Part shown: piece after piece, positions 15,955-23,336 of the stretch | Position numbering within the stretch: position 1 is the first letter of the stretch | How the letters are laid out: each line of letters opens with the position of its first letter | Source of the DNA: JBFXIE01 sp050176255 | GTDB taxonomy: Bacteria > Pseudomonadota > Gammaproteobacteria > Burkholderiales > Burkholderiaceae_C | Direction: 5' to 3' (one strand) | Length of the DNA: 36,050 bases | NCBI RefSeq assembly: GCF_050176255.1 | Contig: NZ_JBFXIE010000035.1 | The notes under the pieces: generated by a model | Seen by the model: only the letters and a program-made list of their open reading frames with translations | Databases searched by the model: none | What the model was told of the DNA's origin: nothing | Program-made: the position numbers and the translations under genes

Positions 15955-17187
15955 ATGAAACACGAGCAAGACACTGTTCAGGGCAGCGCCGCAGCCACGC
16001 CCGCGGCACTGGCCGGCGTGCGTGTGATCGAGATGGGCCAGCTCATCGCCGGGCCGTTCTGCGGCAAGACGCTGGGCGAGTTTGGCGCCGATGTGGTGAA
16101 GATCGAGGCCGTGGGCGCAGGCGACCCGCTGCGCAACTGGCGGCTCATCAAGGAAGGCACCTCCGTGTGGTGGCAGGTGCAGTCGCGCAACAAGAAGTCG
16201 GTGGCGCTGGACCTGCGCCAGCCCGAGGCGCAAACAATAGCCCGCCGCCTGATCGCTGAGGCCGACGTGCTCATCGAGAACTTTCGCCCCGGCACGCTGG
16301 AGGGCTGGGGCATGTCGCCCGACGAGCTGCACGCCCTCAACCCGGGCCTGGTCATCCTGCGCATCTCGGGTTACGGCCAGACGGGGCCCTACCGCGACCT
16401 GCCGGGCTTTGGCGTGATCGGCGAGGCCATGGGCGGCCTGCGCCACCTGACGGCCGAGCCGGGCCGCGTGCCGGTGCGCGTGGGCGTGTCGATTGGCGAC
16501 ACGCTGGCCGCGCTGCATGGCGCCATCGGCGTGATGATGGCGCTGTACCACCGCAAGGTGAATGGCGGCGCGGGCCAGGTGATCGACGTGGCGCTGCACG
16601 AGGCGGTGTTCAACTGCATGGAAAGCCTGATCCCCGAGTACAGCGCCTTTGGCGCCGTGCGCGAGGCCGCGGGCAGCGCGCTGCCGGGCATTGCGCCCAG
16701 CAACGCCTACCCCTGCCAGGACGGCTGGGTGCTGGTGGCCGGCAATGGCGACAGCATCTTCAAGCGCCTGATGGCCACCATCGGCCGCCAGGATCTGGCC
16801 GATGCGCCCGACCTGGCCGACAACGCCGGCCGCGTGGCGCGCGTGGCCGAGATCGACGCCGCCATTGGCGCCTGGACGCAGCAGCGCAGCGTGCAACAGG
16901 TGATGGATGCGCTGGCCGCCGCGCGTGTGCCCGCGGGCAAGGTGTACACCGCCAAAGACATTGTGGAGGACCCGCACTACCAGGCGCGCGGCATGCTGCT
17001 GACGCAGCGCACGCGCGACGGCTACGAGGTCACCGTGCCGGGCATCGTGCCCAAGCTCTCGGCCACGCCGGGCACCATCCGCACCAGCGCGCCGCGCCTG
17101 GGGGACGACACCGATGCGGTGCTGGCCGAGGCCGGGCTGACGGCCGAGCAGATCGCGCTGCTGCGCCGCAAGGGAGTGATCCAATGA
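15955..17187 (+). CDS. CaiB/BaiF (family III) CoA-transferase
   Basis: A 410-residue family III CoA-transferase, which moves CoA between an acyl-CoA and a free carboxylic acid. The N-terminus has GVRVIEMGQLIAGPFCGKTL and the GADVVKIE segment. Later come NFRPGTLE, ISGYGQTGPY and VGVSIGDTLAALHG, where Asp182 appears to align with the catalytic aspartate of formyl-CoA transferase (alignment by eye). AGGAGG lies four bases before the ATG at 15955. Longer in-frame starts would run through the LysR gene. It overlaps the lyase gene by ATGA. The acid substrate is not evident; 3-hydroxy-3-methylglutarate, citramalate or a similar dicarboxylate would fit the neighbouring lyase. Confidence 0.9.
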   Translation: MKHEQDTVQGSAAATPAALAGVRVIEMGQLIAGPFCGKTLGEFGADVVKIEAVGAGDPLRNWRLIKEGTSVWWQVQSRNKKSVALDLRQPEAQTIARRLIAEADVLIENFRPGTLEGWGMSPDELHALNPGLVILRISGYGQTGPYRDLPGFGVIGEAMGGLRHLTAEPGRVPVRVGVSIGDTLAALHGAIGVMMALYHRKVNGGAGQVIDVALHEAVFNCMESLIPEYSAFGAVREAAGSALPGIAPSNAYPCQDGWVLVAGNGDSIFKRLMATIGRQDLADAPDLADNAGRVARVAEIDAAIGAWTQQRSVQQVMDALAAARVPAGKVYTAKDIVEDPHYQARGMLLTQRTRDGYEVTVPGIVPKLSATPGTIRTSAPRLGDDTDAVLAEAGLTAEQIALLRRKGVIQ

Positions 17188-18167
17188 CGGCGGGCGTTTG
17201 GAACGGCGCCGGGCGCCGCATCACGCTGTGCGACGTGGGCCTGCGCGACGGGCTGCAGGTGGAGGCGCAGTTTGTGCCCACCGAGGACAAGATCGCGCTG
17301 GTCAATGCGCTGTCCCACGCGGGCCTGTCCAAGATCGAGGTGACCTCGTTCACCTCGCCCACGGCGATTCCCGCGCTGCGCGATGCCGAGGTGGTGATGC
17401 GCGAGATCACCCGCCGCCCCGGCGTGACCTACACCGCGCTGGTGCCCAACGCGCGCGGCGCCGAGCGCGCCATCGAGTCGCGCACCGACGAGCTGAACCT
17501 GGTCATGTCGGTCAGCGAGACGCACAACCTGGCCAACCTGCGCATGACGCGCGCGCAATCGTTCGCGGCACTGGCACAGGTGATTGCCATGGCGCAGGCC
17601 GCGCAGGTGCCGGTGAACGTGTCGCTGTCGTGCGTGTTCGGCTGCCCCATGGAGGGCGATGTGGCTGAGAGTGCCATCTGGGACCATGTGCAGCGCTTTG
17701 CCGACCTGGGCGTGCAGGGCGTCACGCTGTGCGACACCACGGGCATGGCCTTTCCCACGCAGGTGGCGCAGCTGGTGGCCGCCGCGTGCACGCGCTGGCC
17801 GGGCATGGCCTTCACGCTGCACTTTCACAACACACGCGGCATGGGTCTGGCCAACGTGCTGGCCGCCATCGACGCGGGCGCGCAGCGCTTTGACGCATCG
17901 CTGGGCGGCCTGGGCGGCTGCCCCTACGCGCCGGGCGCATCGGGCAATGTGTGCACCGAAGAGGTGGTGCATGCGCTGCAGCTCATGGGCTACGACACGG
18001 GCATCGACCTGCCCGCGCTGATCGCCGCCGCCGCCCGCCTGCCCGCGCTGGTTGGCCACGAGGTGCCCAGCCAGATCGTGCGCGCCGGCCCTCGGCTGGA
18101 CTTGCACCCGGTGCCTGCGGGCTTCGACGCGATCCGCGAGCGTGCGCTGGCACGTGCGGCAAGCTGA
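17184..18167 (+). CDS. HMG-CoA-lyase-like (HMGL) acyl-CoA lyase
   Basis: A 327-residue TIM-barrel lyase of the hydroxymethylglutaryl-CoA lyase family. It has the LCDVGLRDGLQVE motif at the first strand, the metal-binding HFHNTRG, and the flexible catalytic loop GGCPYAPGASGNVCTEE with its conserved cysteine. The true HMG-CoA lyase splits HMG-CoA to acetyl-CoA and acetoacetate. Related enzymes cleave citramalyl-like thioesters. It is translationally coupled to the CoA-transferase (ATGA), implying that one enzyme activates an acid and the other cleaves the CoA ester. The motif match cannot separate HMG-CoA from a closely related substrate. Confidence 0.88.
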   Translation: MTAGVWNGAGRRITLCDVGLRDGLQVEAQFVPTEDKIALVNALSHAGLSKIEVTSFTSPTAIPALRDAEVVMREITRRPGVTYTALVPNARGAERAIESRTDELNLVMSVSETHNLANLRMTRAQSFAALAQVIAMAQAAQVPVNVSLSCVFGCPMEGDVAESAIWDHVQRFADLGVQGVTLCDTTGMAFPTQVAQLVAAACTRWPGMAFTLHFHNTRGMGLANVLAAIDAGAQRFDASLGGLGGCPYAPGASGNVCTEEVVHALQLMGYDTGIDLPALIAAAARLPALVGHEVPSQIVRAGPRLDLHPVPAGFDAIRERALARAAS

Positions 18168-18213
18168 TTTTTGATGACGATTTTGACCACGATAACCAGG
18201 AGACACATCCACC

Positions 18214-19191
18214 ATGCTCATCACCCGCAAGCAATTCACCACACTGGCGCTGGCCGCTGCAACCCTGGCCTGCGCCGGTGGCGCCGCCGCACAGGCCTAT
18301 CCAGCCAGGCCCATTACCTTCATCGTGCCCACCGCGGCCGGCGGCACCACCGACATCTCGGCACGCATGGCCGCGCAGGCGCTGTCTGCCGTCATGGGCC
18401 AGTCGGTGGTGGTGGACAACAAGGGCGGCGGCAACGGCGCCATTGCGGCCAACGTCGTCAAGCGCGCGGAGCCTGACGGCTACACACTGTTCATGCAGTA
18501 TTCGGGCTACCACGTCATCTCGCCCCACCTCACCCGCGCGCCGCAGTGGGATCACAAGGACTTTCAGCCCGTGGCCAACGTGATCTCGGCGCCGCAGATC
18601 ATCGTGGTGCGCGACGGCCTGCCGGTAAAGACCCTGGCCGAGCTGATCGCCTATGCCAAGGCCAACCCCGGCAAGCTCAACTACGCCTCGTCAGGCAACG
18701 GCTCGCTGCAGCATGTGACCGGCGCCATGCTGGAGCAGCAGGGCGCAATCAAGATGGTGCATGTGCCCTACAAAGGCACCGGGCCCGCGCTGCAGGACCT
18801 GCTGGGCGGCCAGGTGGACCTGACGTTTGGCACCGCGCCGCCGTTCATGCCCCACATCCAGGCCGGCAAGCTGCGCGTGCTGGCCGTCACGGGCAAAGAG
18901 CGCCTGAGCAGCCTGCCCGACGTGCCCACCACCGCCGAGGCCGGCTACCCCGGCGTCAACGCCACATCGTGGTTTGCGCTGTTCGCGCCCGCGGGCGTTG
19001 CCAAGCCGGTCATCGACAAGCTGGCCGCCGACCTGAAGAAGGTGGTGGAAGACCCGGCCTTCCGCAAAAAGGCGCAAGAGCAGGGCGCCGCAGCCGACTA
19101 CCTGGGCCCCCAGCAGCTGGGCGAGCGCGTGAAGGCCGACTTTGCCAGCTGGGCGGGCGTGATCAAAAGCTCGAAGATCGAGGCGGAATAA
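18214..19191 (+). CDS. Bug-family (tripartite tricarboxylate transporter) periplasmic solute receptor
   Basis: A 325-residue receptor of the TctC/Bug family, very abundant in beta-proteobacteria. It begins with a signal sequence (MLITRKQFTTLALAAATLA...AAQA, cut near residue 27) followed by YPARPITFIVPTAAGGTTDI, which contains the ligand-binding loop of the family. Later come the standard GKLNYASSGNGS and VPTTAEAGYPG motifs. AGGAG lies 11 bases before the ATG. It ends the operon, 46 bp after the lyase. No membrane subunits of a tripartite transporter are in the window, so it must use partners elsewhere or act as a sensor-type receptor. The ligand is probably the acid processed by the two enzymes. 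Confidence 0.9.
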   Translation: MLITRKQFTTLALAAATLACAGGAAAQAYPARPITFIVPTAAGGTTDISARMAAQALSAVMGQSVVVDNKGGGNGAIAANVVKRAEPDGYTLFMQYSGYHVISPHLTRAPQWDHKDFQPVANVISAPQIIVVRDGLPVKTLAELIAYAKANPGKLNYASSGNGSLQHVTGAMLEQQGAIKMVHVPYKGTGPALQDLLGGQVDLTFGTAPPFMPHIQAGKLRVLAVTGKERLSSLPDVPTTAEAGYPGVNATSWFALFAPAGVAKPVIDKLAADLKKVVEDPAFRKKAQEQGAAADYLGPQQLGERVKADFASWAGVIKSSKIEAE

Positions 19192-19290
19192 ACCCCGCCC
19201 GGCCGCCCACGCCCCGCGCGGGCGGCTGTCTCCTCTACACTCTGCGCCCTTTCAGACCCAGGCGGCGCCCGGCCGCCGCGCGGCGCGTTC

Positions 19291-19806
19291 ATGACTTCAT
19301 CCCACGATCTGCCTTACCTGCGGGCCTACGCGCCCGCGCTGCAGGCCCAGGTACAGACCCTGCTGGCGCAGGACAAGCTGGGCGCGCTGCTGCAGCGCAA
19401 GTACCCCCAAGCGCATGCCGTGCGCAGCGACCGCGCGCTGTACGACTACACCCAGGACCTCAAGGCGCGTCACCTGCGCAACGCGGGCACGGTCAACAAG
19501 GTGCTGTTTGACAGCAAGATCCACGTCGTGCGCCATGCCCTGGGGCTGCACACCCACCTGGCGCGCGTGCAGGGTGGCCGCCTGGCGGCGCGGCACGAGA
19601 TCCGCGTGGCCTCGCTGTTCAAGCAGGGGCCCGACGAGTTTCTGCGCATGATCGTCGTGCACGAACTCGCGCACCTGCGCGAAAAAGACCACGGCAAGGC
19701 CTTCTACCAGCTGTGCACGCACATGGAGCCGCAGTACCACCAGTACGAGTTTGACCTGCGCCTGTACCTCACGTACCTGGAAGCGGGTGGCGCGCAGTTG
19801 TGGTAG
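19291..19806 (+). CDS. YgjP-like metal-dependent hydrolase (M48-related)
   Basis: A 171-residue protein ending in a zinc metalloprotease signature HELAHLREKDHGKAF, in which H124, E125, H128 and H134 form an HExxH-type site with a third ligand. The C-terminus then reads YQLCTHMEPQYHQYEFDLRLYLTYLE. The arrangement matches the YgjP / SprT-like DUF45 group rather than the secreted M48 peptidases. No signal peptide or membrane segment is seen, so it is cytoplasmic. Its substrate is unknown. The N-terminal 50 residues are not typical of a domain I know. A repeat copy begins right after its stop. Confidence 0.75.
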   Translation: MTSSHDLPYLRAYAPALQAQVQTLLAQDKLGALLQRKYPQAHAVRSDRALYDYTQDLKARHLRNAGTVNKVLFDSKIHVVRHALGLHTHLARVQGGRLAARHEIRVASLFKQGPDEFLRMIVVHELAHLREKDHGKAFYQLCTHMEPQYHQYEFDLRLYLTYLEAGGAQLW

Positions 19807-19873
19807 TTTGCTATTAAAAAAATAGCTATTGGCGCTTGGTGGGTAAGCGCTAGGGGCTGTTTTTGCTTGAAGT
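19807..19873 (+). repeat. Dispersed palindromic repeat, copy C (best copy)
   Basis: The clearest copy: TTTGCTATT, an A-run, ATAGCTATTGGCGCTTGG, a short spacer, AAGCGCTAGGGGCTG, T-run, then TTGAAG. It starts at the stop codon of the upstream gene and ends at the murI stop on the opposite strand, filling the whole convergent spacer. Its left edge nearly repeats the sequence at 27867-27886 after the kinase gene (one base differs in 20). Confidence 0.8.
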
Positions 19874-20749
19874 TCAGGCCACCGGCAGCGCCGCGCAGCA
19901 CTGCGCGGGCAGGCCCAGCCAGCGATCGGCGGCGGCCTGCAGCGCGACCAGCTGCCCGGTGGTGTACAGCTGCACCGGCCCCGGCGCGGCGGGCTGGCCG
20001 TCTGGCGCCTGCTCGGGCGCCAGCGTGCCGGCCTGGGTGAGGATGCGGCGCGTCTGCCGCGCCACGGCGGCGCCGGTGTCAATGAGCTGCACGTCCGGCC
20101 CCACCAGCGCGCGCAGCAGATCCTTGGCAAACACATAGTGCGTGCAGCCCAGCACCAGCGTGTCGATGTCGCCGGTTTTCAGGCCAAAACTGCCCAAAGC
20201 GCCCGTGTACTGGGCGCAAAGCGCTCTTATTTTTTCCGTCGATGCGGTGGCGGGCAGGGGCTCTTCGGTGCTCTGCTCAATGGCGCGGGCCAGGCCGTCG
20301 CAGGCCTGCACCGCAAAGTGCGTGCGCGCCGAATGGTCGTTACGCAGGCGCGCAAAGCGGGCGCTGCTCACCGTGCCACGCGTGGCCAGCACGCCCACAT
20401 GATGCGTCTGGCTGCACGCGGCGGCGGGTTTGAGCGCAGGCTCCACCCCGATGACGGGCAGGTCGGGCATGGCGGCGCGCAACTGCTCCACCGCGGCGGC
20501 CGTGGCCGTGTTGCAGGCCACCACCAGGGCCTTGATGCCGTGGCGCTGGCGCAGAAAGCCGGCAATCGCCAGCGTGCGCTGCTGCACAAAGGCATCGCCC
20601 TTCGCGTCGCCATAGGGCGCGTTGCCGCTGTCGGCCAGGTACACGAAATGCTCGTGCGGCAGCTCGTGGCGCAGCGCCTGCAGCACGCTCAGGCCGCCAA
20701 TGCCGCTGTCGAACACACCAATGGGTCGGGCGGCGGGGGACGATGTCAT
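19874..20749 (-). CDS. murI: Glutamate racemase MurI
   Basis: A 291-residue cofactor-independent racemase that makes D-glutamate for peptidoglycan. Catalytic cysteines are C79 (VVACNTA) and C202 (LGCTHY); GVFDSGIGGLSVL near the N-terminus supplies substrate contacts. The ATG at 20749 begins directly before this motif. An in-frame ATG at 20869 would add 40 low-complexity residues and is less likely. Residues about 172-191 are encoded by a copy of the dispersed repeat and sit just before the C202 strand, where other MurI proteins are shorter or variable. Convergent with the upstream YgjP-like gene. Confidence 0.93.
   Translation of the reverse strand: MTSSPAARPIGVFDSGIGGLSVLQALRHELPHEHFVYLADSGNAPYGDAKGDAFVQQRTLAIAGFLRQRHGIKALVVACNTATAAAVEQLRAAMPDLPVIGVEPALKPAAACSQTHHVGVLATRGTVSSARFARLRNDHSARTHFAVQACDGLARAIEQSTEEPLPATASTEKIRALCAQYTGALGSFGLKTGDIDTLVLGCTHYVFAKDLLRALVGPDVQLIDTGAAVARQTRRILTQAGTLAPEQAPDGQPAAPGPVQLYTTGQLVALQAAADRWLGLPAQCCAALPVA
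20176..20236 (-). repeat. Dispersed palindromic repeat inside murI, copy H
   Basis: The plus strand reads TTTCAGGCCAAAACTGCCC, then AAAGCGCC, a spacer, GCGCAAAGCGCTCTT and a T-run. This aligns with copy C read on the minus strand, including the GGCCAAAA and T-run edges. It is translated in frame as about residues 172-191 of MurI (EKIRALC...SFGLK). Confidence 0.6.
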
Positions 20750-20869
20750 GGGAGGCGTAGGCAAAAAGCGGGTGGATGCGCGGGGCGGGGCTAGAGGAGC
20801 GGCGCGGGCGGAAGCGGTGAGTATGCCTGTGCGGTGCGGCTGCTGCTGCTGCGGGGTTCTGCCGTTCAC

Positions 20870-21034
20870 GGGCTGTGGCCTTGGTGACGGGCTTCGTGTC
20901 GCTGGGTAGTTGGGTCTGGCTGGAGTGGGCCCTGAGCCGCCATCCAGCTAGAAGCTCCAAAGCCGTCATTCAGCCAGGCCGCAAGTGCAAGGCCAAGGAG
21001 TCCAACGGGCTGGCGGTTCCTGCGGCAGCGATTT
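20870..21034. other. Non-coding stretch upstream of murI
   Basis: Part of a longer span (20750-21207) without an intact gene. I see no credible coding sequence, repeat, or transposase end in this part. It may be flank or debris of the IS256 remnant that follows. The murI promoter would be expected nearby but no good -10/-35 pair stands out. Confidence 0.4.
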
Positions 21035-21184
21035 TCAGGCCTTCCAATCCCGGATGGGCATGGTCCACTTCTGACTGATGTTGCGCAGGGCCCGATAGAA
21101 CAGCTTGGTCAGCGCCTCGTCACCGGGGCGGTTTTCAGCTCGCAGACTCTGCGCACGTTCGCACTGATCTTTCAGTCGTAGCCC
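21035..21184 (-). pseudogene. IS256-family (Mutator-type) transposase C-terminal remnant
   Basis: An open reading of 49 codons with no start codon ends in TGA at 21035-21037. The translation contains ENRPGDEALTKLFYRALRN and then ISQKWTMPIRDWKA, the characteristic C-terminal signature of IS256-family transposases (LALRNISKKWTMPIRDWKxA). The real protein continues with about 15 more residues, so the 3' end is lost here, and everything upstream of the last 50 codons is missing. It lies 23 bp downstream of the lipoprotein peptidase stop and marks past insertion-sequence activity. No terminal inverted repeat or target duplication was seen. Confidence 0.75.
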
Positions 21185-21207
21185 TCCGCAGCACCTAACC
21201 CGATCAA

Positions 21208-23298
21208 TCACGACCTAGTGACAGTCAGAGGCGGCGAGAAGTTCACTCCGTCGGCCAGGTCGGTCACGCTCAGGATCAGCGTGTGGGTGCCAGCGGCCAG
21301 CGGCTCGGAGCGCAGGGCACTATCCGGCGCCAGGGTAATGGGCCTGCCGAAGGTGATGGCCAGGCCGCCGCCGGGCTCCTGCACGGGTTCCTGGGTCTGC
21401 ACGTCGTAGAGGAGGTGGAGCGGCTCCACTGTGTCACCTGCGTAGAGGTGGTGGTCCACGCGATCGGGCTGTTTGTCGGGGTCGTCCAGGTCGATATCGC
21501 GCGCGCCAATGATGGTGCACTTCGGCTCTTCCGTGTCCGGGTCGGGCTCACATTGGATCAGCAGCAGTACGATGCGCGCAGCGCTGTCGCCCGTGCGGCT
21601 TTGCAGGCGCACGGGTGCGCCGAGCATCGCTGATTCAAGGTCGCCGTCTTCGGCCGTTTGCACGCTCAGGGTGTAGAGCAGCAGGGGCTGGCCGTCGAGC
21701 TGCAACCATGCATCCGTACTGAAATAGACCGTGCCGTAGCCCTTGCCGAGCTTGCCCTCGCCGGAGACGGCAAGGGGCGTGGTTCCCGTGACTTTGACTA
21801 CATTGGCATTTACGAACTGCACCTGCATCAGATCGGCCAGCTGCACACCATACCGAGAGGCGACTTCGCCTGCGATGAGTTCGCCATCGGCTTGGAGCGG
21901 CGCTACATAAATAACCGAAGGCATTTGCTGCGCTTGTTGCGTATGGCGGTCCACCAAACCCATGTACCCGGCGGGCATGCGGAATGTGTCATATAGAGCG
22001 CGCTGCTGTGCGGTGCGCTGGCCCAGAGGGAAGAAAATGCTCAGGCCTTGAGCGCTGCGGGCCTTGGAGCCGGTGATGTTGAACAGAACAGCGTCTTGCA
22101 GCGCCTGCTGCAGGGCGGCTTGCGGGCCGACGGCAATGCCCTGGTCGAATAGCAGCGCGGCAAACTGCCCCAGGTCCACCAGGTCGAAGGCTTCCTTCGT
22201 GTTCGGACTTCCCCCGAAGGCAAGGGTGCTCAGACGTGCCATGGCGACCTGCTTCCAGCGTTCGACGGTTTCGTCCTCTGCGACGGCTGCGCTTGCTGTG
22301 GCCGTACTGATGCTCTTGGCCATTTGGCGGGGCCGCTTGAACATGGGCGGCCAGAAGATGCCTGCGCTGCCTGCCTTGGCCAGCTTGGGGGCGGTGTCAT
22401 GGTAGGCGTGTACCGCACGGGCCCATTCGTCCAGCCGCTCCAGCAAGGCAGGAATGCGCGCCAGGTCAATGATGCTAAAGGTGACGTTGTCGGACCCAAA
22501 AGGCACCAAGCTGCCGCCGGGGCTGCTGCGCATCTGCTTATCGTAGTAAGCAATGGCTGCCGCCCGGCCGAATTCTGGGATGCTGGGAGCGGGCTGGCGG
22601 GCGGCGGTCTCGACCAGGGTGGTCCAGTCCCAGCCCGCGCCGGGCTCGAGCTCCTGCGATGCACCCAGGTAGCGGGCGCAGGGCTGGAGCGTCTTGGCCA
22701 CTTCCAGCGTAGCCATCAGGCAGGCGTCGAAGCCGATGTAGTCGAGAGTGACTCCCGTAGCGGCTCGGGCGTCCTGCAGCGCCGCCGCCATGGTGTGCAT
22801 TCGCATCATCGACTCGCCGTCAGGAAAGTTTTCGTCACTACCAAAGCCGAAGTAGCCGCTGCCGTGGTTCCACAGCATCAGCATGGTACGGTCTGCCGGG
22901 TAGGTGCGCACGCCCCATGTCACAAAGTCTTGCAGCGTGCTGCCCCACACCATGTTCTGCGGGCCCAGGTCAGCCAGTTCTTTGAGCTTTCCGCCCGCAA
23001 GTTCGAAGCGCTTGACGGTCTTCCAGCTGGTGACCAGACCCGCCGGGTCGGCCTTGTCGGCCCCCCCCGTGGTGATGACAATGCGGGTGTGGGCTGAGCC
23101 CTTCGCCGCGAGCATCTCCAGCAGGTTGTCCGTGCCTGCGTTGTGTTCACTCTCCAGGTTGGAGCCCAGCAGGTAAACGAGCATCGTAGTGCTGAGCGGC
23201 GCGCTGGAGTCGGGGCCACTGCCGCCGCAGGCGGCAAGCCCTCCAGCGAGCAGGGCGGCGGCGGTGCCAAGCATGTGGCGGCGTGAGAGGTTGTGCAT
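21208..23298 (-). CDS. Clostripain-family (peptidase C11) lipoprotein
   Basis: A 696-residue secreted cysteine peptidase of the C11/clostripain family, which cleaves after basic residues in known members. It starts MHNLSRRHMLGTAAALLAGG with a twin-arginine (SRRHML) and a lipobox LAAC whose cysteine is residue 24, suggesting a Tat-exported lipoprotein. The catalytic dyad is H145 in LWNHGSGYFGFG and C193 in GFDACLMATLEV, followed by ASQELEPGAGWDW, all classical. The C-terminal half (about 400-696) is beta-rich and unassigned. A GAGGAA site precedes the ATG at 23298. It lies 39 bp behind a second lipoprotein hydrolase and probably shares its promoter. Confidence 0.87.
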   Translation of the reverse strand: MHNLSRRHMLGTAAALLAGGLAACGGSGPDSSAPLSTTMLVYLLGSNLESEHNAGTDNLLEMLAAKGSAHTRIVITTGGADKADPAGLVTSWKTVKRFELAGGKLKELADLGPQNMVWGSTLQDFVTWGVRTYPADRTMLMLWNHGSGYFGFGSDENFPDGESMMRMHTMAAALQDARAATGVTLDYIGFDACLMATLEVAKTLQPCARYLGASQELEPGAGWDWTTLVETAARQPAPSIPEFGRAAAIAYYDKQMRSSPGGSLVPFGSDNVTFSIIDLARIPALLERLDEWARAVHAYHDTAPKLAKAGSAGIFWPPMFKRPRQMAKSISTATASAAVAEDETVERWKQVAMARLSTLAFGGSPNTKEAFDLVDLGQFAALLFDQGIAVGPQAALQQALQDAVLFNITGSKARSAQGLSIFFPLGQRTAQQRALYDTFRMPAGYMGLVDRHTQQAQQMPSVIYVAPLQADGELIAGEVASRYGVQLADLMQVQFVNANVVKVTGTTPLAVSGEGKLGKGYGTVYFSTDAWLQLDGQPLLLYTLSVQTAEDGDLESAMLGAPVRLQSRTGDSAARIVLLLIQCEPDPDTEEPKCTIIGARDIDLDDPDKQPDRVDHHLYAGDTVEPLHLLYDVQTQEPVQEPGGGLAITFGRPITLAPDSALRSEPLAAGTHTLILSVTDLADGVNFSPPLTVTRS

Positions 23299-23336
23299 GG
23301 TTTTCCTCGAGGCTGTAAAGACAAACAATCAATCAA

